This document shows, piece after piece, positions 33,144-41,850 of a stretch of DNA of 64,000 bases. A model generated the notes under the pieces. It was not told the origin of the DNA and did not search any database. It worked only from the letters and a program-made list of their open reading frames with translations. The position numbers and the translations under genes were made by a program. The number at the start of each line of letters is the position of its first letter. Position 1 is the first letter of the stretch. Origin of the DNA: JACVRW01 sp963827065 (lineage in GTDB: Bacteria; Actinomycetota; Thermoleophilia; Solirubrobacterales; Thermoleophilaceae); the NCBI GenBank assembly GCA_963827065.1, contig CAWGZM010000003.1, forward strand, positions 62,001-126,000, written 5' to 3'.

Positions 33144-34094
33144 ATGCGCGCGGTGCAGATCGAGGAGTTCGGCGGCCCCGACGTGCTGCAGCTGGTGGAC
33201 CTGCCGAAGCCGTCGCCCGGGGAGGGCGAGGTGCTGATCGAGGTGACGCGCGCGGGGATGAACTTCGCGGACACCCATCAACGCGAGAACTCGTATTTGT
33301 CCCGCTACGAGGTGCCGCTCGTGCTCGGCGGCGAGGTGGCCGGCACGACGCCGGACGGCCGGCGCGTGGTGGCGCTGCTGCGGAGCGGCGGCTATGCCGA
33401 GTACGCGGTGGCGCCGGAGGCGACCGTCTTCCCGATTCCGGATGGGCTCGACGAGGAAGCGGCGCTGGCGCTCTTGATCCAGGGGCTCACTGCCTGGCAT
33501 CTGTTCAGGACGTCGGCGAAGCTGGCTGCGGGTGAGTCGGTGGTGGTGGTGTCGGGGGCGGGTGGTGTGGGCTCACTGGCGCTGCAGCTGGCTGCGCCCT
33601 TTGGAGCCGGCCGCGTGATTGCCACGGCGTCGACGCCTGAGAAGCGAGACCTGTGTGTGTCGCTCGGGGCCGACGCCGCGGTCGATCCCGCGGTGGAGGA
33701 CCTGACTGCTGCTTTGGTCTCGGCGAACGACGGCAGCCAGGTGGATGTGGTGTTGGAGATGTCTGGGGGGCGGGTGTTCGACTCGTGCATTGACGCCTTG
33801 GCTCCGTTCGGGCGCATCGTCGCCTACGGGATCGCGGGGCGGGAGCAGAACTCCGTCGAGACCGGGCGGCTGATGCGCAAGAGCCGTGCCGTCGTCGGCT
33901 TCTGGCTGATGCACTGCCTGGGGCGCCGCGACATGATGGAGGAGCCGCTGGCCGACCTCTTCGAGCGGGCGGCGCGGGGCGAGCTGCGGCCGCAGCTCGG
34001 AGAGACATACCCCCTCTCCGAGGTGCGCCGGGCCCACGAGGACCTTCAGGGCCGGCGAACGACCGGCAAGCTGCTGCTGGATCCGTCGCGCTAG
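33144..34094 (+). CDS. Zinc-independent quinone oxidoreductase (MDR family)
   Basis: A 316-residue medium-chain reductase: GroES-like N-terminus (MRAVQIEEFGGPDVLQLVD, AGMNFADTHQR), then a Rossmann domain with SGAGGVGSLALQLA (about 132-145). The structural-zinc Cys residues are missing, as in NADPH:quinone reductases (QOR). It uses NAD(P)H to reduce quinones or enones. Codons in the middle (33520-33780) are visibly richer in T and G (GTG, GGT, GCT, TCT) than in the flanks, which suggests a recombination patch. It shares CTAG with the AbiEi-like gene. Confidence 0.88.
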   Translation: MRAVQIEEFGGPDVLQLVDLPKPSPGEGEVLIEVTRAGMNFADTHQRENSYLSRYEVPLVLGGEVAGTTPDGRRVVALLRSGGYAEYAVAPEATVFPIPDGLDEEAALALLIQGLTAWHLFRTSAKLAAGESVVVVSGAGGVGSLALQLAAPFGAGRVIATASTPEKRDLCVSLGADAAVDPAVEDLTAALVSANDGSQVDVVLEMSGGRVFDSCIDALAPFGRIVAYGIAGREQNSVETGRLMRKSRAVVGFWLMHCLGRRDMMEEPLADLFERAARGELRPQLGETYPLSEVRRAHEDLQGRRTTGKLLLDPSR

Positions 34095-34981
34095 GCGGCC
34101 AGGAGAGCGCGCAGCTCCACGACCGTGGGAGCCGGCTCCTCGACGACGTCGCGCCAGGTGTAGCGGCGGAACTCGTCGCCGCGGCCGCGCGCGGCGCGCT
34201 CTCGCTCGCGGTCCTGCTCCCAAGCGCGACGGGAGCGGTGGAATCGGTATGAGTCGAGCTCGACGGTGAGGCGGTGCTCGGGCCAGCGGCAGTCGACGTA
34301 GTGGGCACCGCGTTTGCGGTTGGACTCGGGCAGCGCCAATCCGTTCCCTATGAGGAGCGCCCGGAAACTCGTCTCGAGCTTGCTGAGAAGGATGGGCGCA
34401 TCCCCCCACGCGATCGCGCGGAGCGTGGCTGCTCCCCGCACGTTCGGGCAGCGCGCAAGCACGGACTCGATGTGCTCCGGGCGGGTGCCGTGGCGGACGT
34501 CGGCCTCGTGGACGGCTCGGCTCAGCTCATCGAAGGACAGCAGTGAAGGGAGATCGACGATTGTGCGGGGGACGGTCGTAACGGGGATGCGCCTCCAGAC
34601 GGTGATCTCGCGCGGGTCCAAGCGCCGCGAGCGTCGCGCGCGGACCCCTCGGATGCGGCGGTTTGTCGGCGTGAAGACCTCAGGCGCCGGCACGGGGCCA
34701 TGAATGAGGCCGAACAGCCACGCTGCGGCGCGGCCCGAGAGCACCGCCCCGTCACCACACGCCTTCACCGCTGCCAGATAGCGCGCTTCGGTACTCGGCG
34801 CCCGATGCCCTACGCGGTACACGCCCGGAAACTCGGCGATCAGGCTCCCGCGCCGGAGCCTGCCGTGGATCTGGCGTTGCGAAAGACCGGCGGCCAGAAG
34901 CTCCCGTCGCGACGCCACCCCGTGCGCTCGAGACGCCAAGCGCGCTACCACCTGGTCCACCTGCCCGTCCTGCATACCCAT
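34091..34981 (-). CDS. AbiEi-like N-terminal domain fused to DUF559-type endonuclease fold
   Basis: A 296-residue protein. Residues 1-60 form a winged-helix like that of AbiEi-family antitoxins (GVASRRELLAAGLSQRQIHGRLRRGSL, YRVGH). A middle region (about 85-185) carries PRTIVDLP. The C-terminus (about 205-296) matches a DUF559/VSR-like PD-(D/E)xK core: YVDCRWPEHRLTVELDSYRFH followed by a DRERERAARGRG helix. Solitary copies like this are widespread in Solirubrobacterales; no AbiEii toxin is adjacent. The function is unproven; DNA binding or cleavage is likely. Confidence 0.8.
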   Translation of the reverse strand: MGMQDGQVDQVVARLASRAHGVASRRELLAAGLSQRQIHGRLRRGSLIAEFPGVYRVGHRAPSTEARYLAAVKACGDGAVLSGRAAAWLFGLIHGPVPAPEVFTPTNRRIRGVRARRSRRLDPREITVWRRIPVTTVPRTIVDLPSLLSFDELSRAVHEADVRHGTRPEHIESVLARCPNVRGAATLRAIAWGDAPILLSKLETSFRALLIGNGLALPESNRKRGAHYVDCRWPEHRLTVELDSYRFHRSRRAWEQDRERERAARGRGDEFRRYTWRDVVEEPAPTVVELRALLAA

Positions 34982-35058
34982 ACGGTGCGCTAAGCGGAGA
35001 GGCGGCGGACTTCGCCCCCGGCGGCGGGCGCCCCGCGCCGAGTAGTCTCGTACGCCGC

Positions 35059-36486
35059 ATGACGACGTTCGCCGACCTCGGCTTGACTGAGACGACTCTC
35101 GAGGCGCTCTCCCATCTGGGTTATGAGCACCCGACCCCCATCCAGGAGCAGACCATTCCGCTGTTGCTGGCGGGCCGCGACGTTATTGGTCAGGCCCAGA
35201 CCGGCACCGGTAAGACGGCCGCGTTCGGGCTGCCGATGATCGAGTACGCGGACCCAGACGACCCGGACGTGCAGGCGATCGTCCTGACGCCGACGCGCGA
35301 GCTCTGCATTCAGGTGACCCAGGCGCTGCGGGCCTACGGGGCCAAGAAGGGCGTCGAGGTGGTCGCGGTGTTCGGCGGGGCGCCCATCCGCGACCAGGCC
35401 ACGCGGCTCAAGGATGCGCAGATCGTCGTCGGCACGGTTGGCCGCGTGATGGACATGATCGGCCGCCACCACCTCTTTCTCGATCAGGCCCGCTACGTCG
35501 TGCTCGACGAGGCCGACGAGATGCTCGACCTCGGCTTCCTCGAGGACGTGGAGGAGATCCTGCGGCGCGCCCCGATGGGCCGGCAGACCGCCCTCTTCAG
35601 TGCCACGGTGCCAGGCCCGATCCGCCGCCTCGCGGACACCTTCATGCACGACCCTGTCGAGATCCAGGTCCGCGCCGCGACGCTCACGATCGACACGGTC
35701 GATCAGTTCTACGTCGAGGTGCCCGATCGCGAGAAGCCGGACGCGCTCGTGAACGTGCTGAAGGAGGAGCGCCCGGAGCAGGCGATCGTCTTCGTGCGCA
35801 CGAAGATCGGGGTCGATCGCCTCGCACGGCGCCTCGGCGACGCCGGCGTGCGCGTCAAGGCGCTTCACGGCGACATGTCGCAGGGTCAGCGCGACGGGGT
35901 GATGATCGCGTTCAAGGGCGGACGTGAGCGCCTGCTCGTCGCCACCGACGTGGCCGCGCGCGGGCTCGACATCACGGGCGTCAGCCACGTCGTCAACTAC
36001 GACGTCCCGAACTCGCCCGACATCTACGTGCACCGCATCGGCCGCACGGGCCGCGCCGGCGAGTCGGGAAGGGCGATCACGCTCGTAACCCCGAAGCAGC
36101 GACGAGAGATCGACGCGATCGAGCGGCACGCCAAGACCGAGATCGAGCAGTGGCAGGCCGGCAATGGCAAGCCGCGGCGCGAGCCGCGCGAGCGCCCCGA
36201 GGCGCGCCGCCCGCGGCACACGAAGCCGCACAGCCGCGACGGCATCCCCTACGCGAAGCTCGTGGTGGGCGCCGGCCGTGAGGCCGGCATCGAGCCGGCG
36301 GACGTGGTCGGCGCGGTCGTCGACAACACCCATCTCGAGAACGACGACGTACGCAACGTGCGCGTGCTCGAGCGCTTCAGCTTCGTCGAGGTGCCGGCCG
36401 CGCGCGCGGAGGAGGTTGCGGTGAAGGTGAGCGGACAGCGAGTCCGGGGCACGGAGCTCCGGGTGGAGGTGACGGGCAGGAAATGA
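35059..36486 (+). CDS. DEAD-box ATP-dependent RNA helicase (DeaD/CsdA-like)
   Basis: A 475-residue helicase with all core motifs: Q motif (HPTPIQEQTIP), I AQTGTGKT, Ia PTRELCIQ, GTVGRVMD, II DEADEM, III SAT, IV-VI FVRTK, ATDVAARGLDI and HRIGRTGRAG. A basic linker (about 370-400, PRREPRERPEARRPRH) leads to a DbpA-type RNA-binding domain (about 403-475, YAKLVVGAGREAGIEPADVVGAVV). It unwinds structured RNA, for example in ribosome assembly or cold adaptation. A TAGTCT lies 10 bases before ATG. It heads a four-gene chain with 4-base overlaps. Confidence 0.93.
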   Translation: MTTFADLGLTETTLEALSHLGYEHPTPIQEQTIPLLLAGRDVIGQAQTGTGKTAAFGLPMIEYADPDDPDVQAIVLTPTRELCIQVTQALRAYGAKKGVEVVAVFGGAPIRDQATRLKDAQIVVGTVGRVMDMIGRHHLFLDQARYVVLDEADEMLDLGFLEDVEEILRRAPMGRQTALFSATVPGPIRRLADTFMHDPVEIQVRAATLTIDTVDQFYVEVPDREKPDALVNVLKEERPEQAIVFVRTKIGVDRLARRLGDAGVRVKALHGDMSQGQRDGVMIAFKGGRERLLVATDVAARGLDITGVSHVVNYDVPNSPDIYVHRIGRTGRAGESGRAITLVTPKQRREIDAIERHAKTEIEQWQAGNGKPRREPRERPEARRPRHTKPHSRDGIPYAKLVVGAGREAGIEPADVVGAVVDNTHLENDDVRNVRVLERFSFVEVPAARAEEVAVKVSGQRVRGTELRVEVTGRK

Positions 36487-36947
36487 GCACGGCGACGATG
36501 CACACGAACCACGGGCCGATCGAGCTCGAGTTGTTCGAGGAGGACGCGCCGAAGACGGTCGAGAACTTCGTGAAGCTGTCGAGCGACGGCTACTACGACG
36601 GGCTGATCTTTCACCGCGTGATCAAGGACTTCATGATCCAGGGCGGCTGCCCGCACGGCACCGGCACCGGCGGCCCCGGGTACGAATTCGAGGACGAGTT
36701 CAACGACAACAAGATCGTCCGCGGCGCGCTCGCGATGGCGAACCGGGGGCCGAACACGAACGGCAGCCAGTTCTTCATCGTCACGACCGATGCCGCCCCC
36801 TGGCTCGACGGCAAGCACACGGTGTTCGGCCGCGTGGCCTCCGGGATGGAGGCGGTCGACGCGATCGAGGGCCTCGAGACGGGCGCGGGCGACCGGCCGG
36901 TCGAGGACGCGCGCATCGAGCGCATGGAGGTCCAGAGCTCGGAGTGA
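36483..36947 (+). CDS. Cyclophilin-type peptidylprolyl isomerase
   Basis: A 154-residue cytoplasmic cyclophilin without a signal. It has the family core FHRVIKDFMIQGG (catalytic Arg), ALAMANRGPNTNGSQFFI and APWLDGKHTVFGRV. It catalyses cis-trans isomerisation of prolyl bonds. ATGA overlap with the helicase and GTGA overlap with the next gene show translational coupling. Confidence 0.95.
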   Translation: MSTATMHTNHGPIELELFEEDAPKTVENFVKLSSDGYYDGLIFHRVIKDFMIQGGCPHGTGTGGPGYEFEDEFNDNKIVRGALAMANRGPNTNGSQFFIVTTDAAPWLDGKHTVFGRVASGMEAVDAIEGLETGAGDRPVEDARIERMEVQSSE

Positions 36948-37276
36948 GCGCCGCTCCCGCCGTCGAGCTGCTCTGGTGGGAGGGCTGCCCCTCCCATCCC
37001 CACGCGCTCGCTGAGCTGGAGCGGATCCTCGCCGAGGAGGGCCTCGGCTCGGAGGTCGAGCTGGTCGAGATCGAAAGCGACGAGCAGGCCCGGAGCGCGC
37101 GCTTCCCGGGTTCGCCGACCATTCGGATAGCCGGCGAGGACATCGTGCCGCCCGGCGAGGGTGAGCCCTTCACGCTCACGTGCCGCGTCTACCGGCTGCG
37201 CGACGGTCGTATCTCACCCACACCAGATCCAGAGGACATGCGCGCCGCGGTGCGGCGCGCCAAGGAGGACCAATGA
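36944..37276 (+). CDS. Thioredoxin-fold small protein with CPSH motif (DUF2703/alkylmercury-lyase-like)
   Basis: A 110-residue thioredoxin-like protein: VELLWWEGCPSHPHALAEL opens with a strand and a C-x2-H active-site variant (Cys16 region), followed by the cis-Pro loop FPGSPTIRIAGEDI and CRVYRLRDGRISPTP. Similar proteins occur in mercury/redox contexts, but here the neighbours are a cyclophilin and a redoxin, suggesting general thiol chemistry. The start is GTG 36944 (GTGA); the stop overlaps the next ATG. Confidence 0.75.
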   Translation: MSAAPAVELLWWEGCPSHPHALAELERILAEEGLGSEVELVEIESDEQARSARFPGSPTIRIAGEDIVPPGEGEPFTLTCRVYRLRDGRISPTPDPEDMRAAVRRAKEDQ

Positions 37277-37788
37277 CCATTGCCATCGGAGACAGCGCTC
37301 CCGGCTTCACCCTGCCGGACACCGACGGCGCCGAGCACTCGCCGTCGGACGACGGCGTCACCGCCGTCGTCTTCACCTGCAACCACTGCCCGTACGCGCT
37401 CGCGTGGCACGACCGCCTCACGGCCGCGGCGCGTGACTACCCCGACGTGCGCTTTCTCGCCATCAACCCGAACGACGCCGAGCGCTACCCGGGCGACTCG
37501 CTCGAGGCGATGCAGGAGCGCGTCGCCCAGGAGGACTGGACCATGCCGTACCTACGCGACGAGTCCCAGGAGGTCGCCCGCGCCTACGGCGCCCAGACGA
37601 CGCCGGACATCTTCGTGATCGACGGCGAGGGCCGGCTGCGCTACCGCGGTGCGCCCGACCAGGACCACAACGATCCGAGCCTGAACGCAGCCTGGCTGCG
37701 CGAGGCGCTCGACGCGCTGCTCGCCGGTGAGGAGCCCGCCCGCGCCGAGACCCCGCCCAAGGGCTGCTCGGTCAAGTGGAAGGCCTGA
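37273..37788 (+). CDS. Thioredoxin-family redoxin (AhpC/TSA-like, CNHC motif)
   Basis: A 171-residue peroxiredoxin/TlpA-like protein: IGDSAPGFTLPDTDG start, active-site FTCNHCPYALAWHDRL with a CxxC (C42-C45 region), and the cis-Pro segment AYGAQTTPDIFVID. It lacks a signal peptide, so it acts in the cytoplasm as a disulfide reductase or peroxidase. It is the last gene of the helicase operon; its TGA abuts the HAD gene's stop (TGATCA). Confidence 0.87.
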   Translation: MTIAIGDSAPGFTLPDTDGAEHSPSDDGVTAVVFTCNHCPYALAWHDRLTAAARDYPDVRFLAINPNDAERYPGDSLEAMQERVAQEDWTMPYLRDESQEVARAYGAQTTPDIFVIDGEGRLRYRGAPDQDHNDPSLNAAWLREALDALLAGEEPARAETPPKGCSVKWKA

Positions 37789-38454
37789 TCAGCCGCAGAT
37801 AGCTCGGACCGCAGCGGCGGTGTCGCTCAGGTCCGGCAACACGGCGTCGGGCTCGGCGGCGCGCAGCTCGTCAAGGTCCGAGAACCCGGTGGCCACCGCC
37901 ACGGCGCGGGCACCCGCCCCACGGGCGGCGCGCACGTCGAGCGGGGTGTCGCCAACGAGCACCGCGCCGGTCGGCTCGCCGTACTTGCGGGCGGCGCGCT
38001 CGCGCGCGATGGCCACCAGCTCATAGCGCTCCTCGTGCGGGTCCGAGCCGTAGGCGCCGACCTCGATGTCGAGCCAGCGGTCGAGGCCGAAAGCGCTCAC
38101 CTTCAAAGCTGCGTTGGCGGCCACGTTGCCCGTGAGCAGCGAGTTGATGACGTCGTCACGGGAGTGCAGAGCAGCAAGCGTCTCCGCTACCCCGGGGTAG
38201 GCGCCTCCCTCGGCGGCCACCCGCTCGCGCCGGCCCTCGAGGGCGAGCTCGAGCTCCTCGAGTACCCGCGGCAGGTGGTCGTGGTCGCCCTCGAGCATCG
38301 ACAGGGCGATCTGCCGGTCGGTGCGTCCCGCGTAGGGGACGTTCTGCTCGAAGCGCCGCCCAACCACTGTCTCGTAGGCCTCCTCGAACGCGTAGCGGCC
38401 ATGACCGGCGGTATGGACGAGCGTCCCGTCTACGTCCCAGAGCACGAGCAGCAC
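37789..38454 (-). CDS. HAD-family hydrolase (phosphoglycolate phosphatase-like)
   Basis: A 221-residue HAD phosphatase with motif I LWDVDGTLV (nucleophile D8 region), motif II LLTGN, and motif III/IV AVLVGDTPLDVRAARGAG. The cap is helical (C1 type). GTG 38454 (VLLVLWD) is taken as start because it gives the usual family N-terminus; ATG 38487 is an alternative that would overlap the divergent coiled-coil gene's start by one codon. The substrate is unknown. Confidence 0.83.
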   Translation of the reverse strand: MLLVLWDVDGTLVHTAGHGRYAFEEAYETVVGRRFEQNVPYAGRTDRQIALSMLEGDHDHLPRVLEELELALEGRRERVAAEGGAYPGVAETLAALHSRDDVINSLLTGNVAANAALKVSAFGLDRWLDIEVGAYGSDPHEERYELVAIARERAARKYGEPTGAVLVGDTPLDVRAARGAGARAVAVATGFSDLDELRAAEPDAVLPDLSDTAAAVRAICG

Positions 38455-38485
38455 AGGCTGGGAGCCTGGCAGACTCTGGACACCC

Positions 38486-38824
38486 ATGTTCGACGCACTC
38501 TCAGTACCTCCCAGGCTGCTGATCCGGGCTCTCGACGACATCAACCGCCTCGCCGACGGGATCGTCCGCTTGAACTCCCATGAAGGCGGCGTGCCAGAGC
38601 TGATCGAGGCGGCGCGCGGTCTTTCCAAGTCGGAAGACGAGCTCTCCGAGAACATCCACACCCTGCGTGCCGACATCAACGCCCTGCAGGAGTGGCTACA
38701 GCCATTGCACAGCGAGGTCACCGATCTCGACAACACAGCCGAGAACCTCGAGCGTGCCCTTGCGCAGGTGAACGAGTCGATCCTCGGCCTGCAGACGCTG
38801 CTGAAGAAGCTGCCGGGGATCTAG
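38486..38824 (+). CDS. Coiled-coil protein of unknown function
   Basis: A 112-residue helical protein with heptad spacing across about 30-105 (LSKSEDELSENIHTL, LQEWLQPLHSEVTDLDNTAENLERAL), so it likely forms a coiled-coil dimer. It has no signal or membrane segment. I recognise no family; similar DUF948-like short coiled-coil proteins occur near cell-envelope genes. Lower GC here is a mild compositional difference. Confidence 0.65.
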   Translation: MFDALSVPPRLLIRALDDINRLADGIVRLNSHEGGVPELIEAARGLSKSEDELSENIHTLRADINALQEWLQPLHSEVTDLDNTAENLERALAQVNESILGLQTLLKKLPGI

Positions 38825-38827
38825 CGC

Positions 38828-39898
38828 TCAGGAGAGCGCGATCGCTCGCGCTTTCTCCGCAAGCATGGGCACGCCCTCGTCGAAGGCGGCAAGATACGGG
38901 TCGTCCGTGCTGCCGGACGCGAAGCGCTTGTAGTTGCCCTCCATGAACACAGCGGCCTTCCAGAGCGCCAGCGCCTGGTACCAGTTGACGGCCGCCATCG
39001 AGCGGCCACTCTGCTGCTCGTAGCGAGCAATCAGCTCGTCGCGCGTCATGAAGCCCTCGCGCCGAGTGGCGGCCGAGAGGCGCCCGAAGGACGTGTCATC
39101 GGGATCGCCCGCCTGCGCCCAGGTGACGCTCAGGTAGCCGACGTCGGCGAGCGGGTCGCCGATGGTCGACATCTCCCAGTCGAAGATCGCCACGATTCGT
39201 GCCGGCGCCTCGTCGGCGACCATGACGTTGCCGAGCCGGTAGTCCCCGTGCACCACCGTCGAGGCGGGCGACTCGGGCAGGTTCGCGCCGAGCCAGCGGC
39301 CGACCTCCTCGACAACGGGCAGCTCGCGCGTCTTGTTGTGGTCCCACAGGCCGCTGAAGCGGCGCAGCTGGCGCTCGAGGTAGCCAGTCGGCTTGCCGTA
39401 GCCCTCGAGCCCGCACGCCCGCCAGTCCACCGCGTGCACCTCGACGAGCTGGTCCACCAGCTCCTCGCAGGTACGGCGGCGCTCCGCGGGGTTGTCCAGC
39501 GGCTCCGGGATGTCGCTCGTGATGACGCTGCCGTGCACCTCCTCCATCACGTAGAAGGGCACGCCCAGCACCGACTCGTCGGCGCAGGTCGCCAGCACCC
39601 TCGGGATCCGGACGGGGGTGCCGTCGAGGGCGCTGAGCAGGCGTGCCTCGCGCAGGACGTCATGGGCCGACGGAGGTAGCGGCGGCCGCGGCGGGCGGCG
39701 CAGCACCACACGGGTGTCGCCGCGCTCGACGAGGAAGGTGACGTTCGAGTGGCCCTCGCCGATCGGCTCGACCTCGATCCGGCCCGCGCCGATCCCCTCG
39801 GCGTCCAGGAACGCCTCGAGCGGCTCGCGCACCACGAGCGGCGGCAGCTCCAGCTCGGCCGCTTCCCGCGCGGTGTCGACGACGTCCGATGACCTCAT
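38828..39898 (-). CDS. APH-family phosphotransferase (acyl-CoA-dehydrogenase-associated type)
   Basis: A 356-residue kinase-like protein: ATP-binding Lys region VVLRRPPRPPLPPSAHDVLREARLL, catalytic loop VVHGDYRLGNVMV (HxDxxxxN intact) and metal motif AIFDWEMST. It matches the group found with acyl-CoA dehydrogenase ACAD10/11 (bacterial stand-alone forms), which may phosphorylate 4-hydroxyacyl substrates. TAGGAT lies 10 bases before the ATG. Confidence 0.87.
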   Translation of the reverse strand: MRSSDVVDTAREAAELELPPLVVREPLEAFLDAEGIGAGRIEVEPIGEGHSNVTFLVERGDTRVVLRRPPRPPLPPSAHDVLREARLLSALDGTPVRIPRVLATCADESVLGVPFYVMEEVHGSVITSDIPEPLDNPAERRRTCEELVDQLVEVHAVDWRACGLEGYGKPTGYLERQLRRFSGLWDHNKTRELPVVEEVGRWLGANLPESPASTVVHGDYRLGNVMVADEAPARIVAIFDWEMSTIGDPLADVGYLSVTWAQAGDPDDTSFGRLSAATRREGFMTRDELIARYEQQSGRSMAAVNWYQALALWKAAVFMEGNYKRFASGSTDDPYLAAFDEGVPMLAEKARAIALS

Positions 39899-39958
39899 TC
39901 GCGCCAGGATCCTAGAGCCGAATCGATCGGCGCCTTCGCGCGTTTATGCTGCCGAGCC

Positions 39959-40561
39959 ATGCGACCGACGCGCCTTCTGATCCCACTCGCGGTGATGACC
40001 CCACTGGTCCTCGCCGCTCCGGCACTGGGCGCGGACGCGACCGTCAGGGTCATCAACTTCGAGTTCGACGCGAAGAGCGTCAAGGTCGGCGTGGGCGAGA
40101 AGGTGACCTGGAGCTTCGTCGATGACGGCCATACGACGAAGAGCGACGCTGGGCAGGTGGAGCGGTGGAATTCGGGGCCAGAAGTGGACCCTGCGGGCTC
40201 GACCTTCGAGAAGACCTTCAACAGGCCCGGACGCTTCACGTACGTATGCGAGCCCCACCAGACCTTCATGAAGGGCACGGTCACCGTTGGTACCGACGAG
40301 CACAAGAAGTCGCACTCGAAGTTCTCCCAGTCGCGGCGCGGCAGCACGGTGACCTACAACTTCACGCTCGTCGAGGCCGCCAAAGTGTCGATCAAGCTCC
40401 AGGGCGAGGCAAAGCGCTCCGCGTCGAGCAAGCGGCTCGGGCCCGGGAAGCACTCGATCAAGCTCAGGAACATGGAGCCGGGCAAGTACAACGGAACGGC
40501 GACCTTCACCGACGACTTCGGCAGGAAGTCCGTTGTGAAGATCTCCACCGCCGTTCGCTGA
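39959..40561 (+). CDS. Secreted cupredoxin (plastocyanin-like) protein
   Basis: A 200-residue exported protein: signal peptide to about residue 24 (LAAPALGA), then a type-1 copper domain (about 25-120) with ligands H in DDGHTTK (about 60) and the C..H..M triad in YVCEPHQTFMKG (about 98-107). The C-terminal part (125-200) is a basic beta-rich extension (SIKLQGEAKRSASSKRLG). It carries electrons or copper outside the membrane. A TATGCT sits 8 bases before the ATG. Confidence 0.88.
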   Translation: MRPTRLLIPLAVMTPLVLAAPALGADATVRVINFEFDAKSVKVGVGEKVTWSFVDDGHTTKSDAGQVERWNSGPEVDPAGSTFEKTFNRPGRFTYVCEPHQTFMKGTVTVGTDEHKKSHSKFSQSRRGSTVTYNFTLVEAAKVSIKLQGEAKRSASSKRLGPGKHSIKLRNMEPGKYNGTATFTDDFGRKSVVKISTAVR

Positions 40562-40608
40562 CGCCGCGGTCCGGGCGCGCCGCCCGGCCGTGAAAACCTC
40601 CCGGGGTC

Positions 40609-41850
40609 ATGCTGCGCGTCCTTCGCCACCGCGATTTCGGCCTGCTCTGGCTCGGGCAGGCCGTCTCGCTCGTCGGCGACGGCATCTACCTGGTGGCGAT
40701 CGCCTGGCTCGTGCTCGACATCTCGAACGAGCCGACGGCGCTCGGCCTGGTGGGGCTCGCGTGGACGCTGCCGATGGTCGTGTCGCTCCTGATCGCGGGT
40801 GTGCTCAGCGACCGCTTCGAGCGCCGTCGGCTGATGATCGCTGCCGATCTGCTCCGTTGCGCGGCGATCGCCGCCATCGCGGCGCTGGCGCTCGCCGAGA
40901 CCGCGGAGCTGTGGCAGGTGATCGCGCTGGTGGTGCTGTACGGCATCGGCCAGGCGCTTTTCCAGCCCGCCTTCTCCGCGGTCGTGCCGGACATCGTGCC
41001 GCGCGACCAGCTGCTGCAGGCGAACGCGGTGCGCGAGCTGATGGAGCCGCTTGGTCTGCGCTTTGCGGGACCGGCGCTGGGCGGGCTCCTGATCGCCGTC
41101 TTCGGCGTCGGCGAGGCGTTCGTGGTCGACGCGGCCACCTTCGCCGTCTCCGCCCTGGCGGTGAGCCTCATGTCGCGGCAGCCGCCGCCCCGCGAGGAGA
41201 CCGCGGGAGTCCGGCAGGACCTGGTCGAGGGCTTCGCCTACGTGCGCGCGCACGCCTGGCTGTGGGCGACGCTCGCGGGCGCCGCTCTCTTTCTGCTCGT
41301 CACCTACGGGCCGATGGAGGTGCTGCTCCCGTACATCATCAAGAACGAGCTGGGCGGCGACGCTGCCACGTTCGGCACCGTGCTGGCGGTCGGGGGAATC
41401 GGCTCGATCGCCGCCGCCGTCCTGCTCAGCATCACCGGGTTGCCGCGCCGGCACGTGACTTTCATGTGGTCGTGCTGGGCGGTGGGCGTCGGGATGGACA
41501 TCGGCCTCGCGCTGGCCGGGGCCGCATGGCAGATGTGCCTCCTCGCGTTCTTCTCGTTCGGCCTCGCTACGGCCGGGCTCTTGATCTGGAGCATGCTGAT
41601 GTACACCCTCGTCCCCACCGAGATGCTGGGCCGGGTGTCGAGCCTCGACTGGTTCGTCTCGATCGGCCTGACCCCGGTGTCGTTTGCGCTTACCGGACCG
41701 ATTGCGGACGCCCTCGGCGCGCGGACGACGCTGGCCGGGGCCGGGGTCCTGGGGCTGTTCACCTTCGGGTTCCTGTTCATCCCCGGCGTGCGCGACCCCG
41801 AGCGGACCCCGCTGCCCGACGGCAAGGCGCGGGTAGGCTCGGTGTCGTGA
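40609..41850 (+). CDS. MFS transporter (enterobactin-exporter-like, EntS type)
   Basis: A 413-residue permease with about 12 hydrophobic helices. Helix 1 begins FGLLWLGQAVSLVGDGIYLVAIAWLV; the loop 2-3 motif ADLLRCAAI and GVLSDRFERRR fit the DHA3/EntS branch of the major facilitator family, which exports siderophores or drugs. The substrate is unknown. Its stop overlaps GTG of the following secreted protein (GTGA). Confidence 0.87.
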   Translation: MLRVLRHRDFGLLWLGQAVSLVGDGIYLVAIAWLVLDISNEPTALGLVGLAWTLPMVVSLLIAGVLSDRFERRRLMIAADLLRCAAIAAIAALALAETAELWQVIALVVLYGIGQALFQPAFSAVVPDIVPRDQLLQANAVRELMEPLGLRFAGPALGGLLIAVFGVGEAFVVDAATFAVSALAVSLMSRQPPPREETAGVRQDLVEGFAYVRAHAWLWATLAGAALFLLVTYGPMEVLLPYIIKNELGGDAATFGTVLAVGGIGSIAAAVLLSITGLPRRHVTFMWSCWAVGVGMDIGLALAGAAWQMCLLAFFSFGLATAGLLIWSMLMYTLVPTEMLGRVSSLDWFVSIGLTPVSFALTGPIADALGARTTLAGAGVLGLFTFGFLFIPGVRDPERTPLPDGKARVGSVS

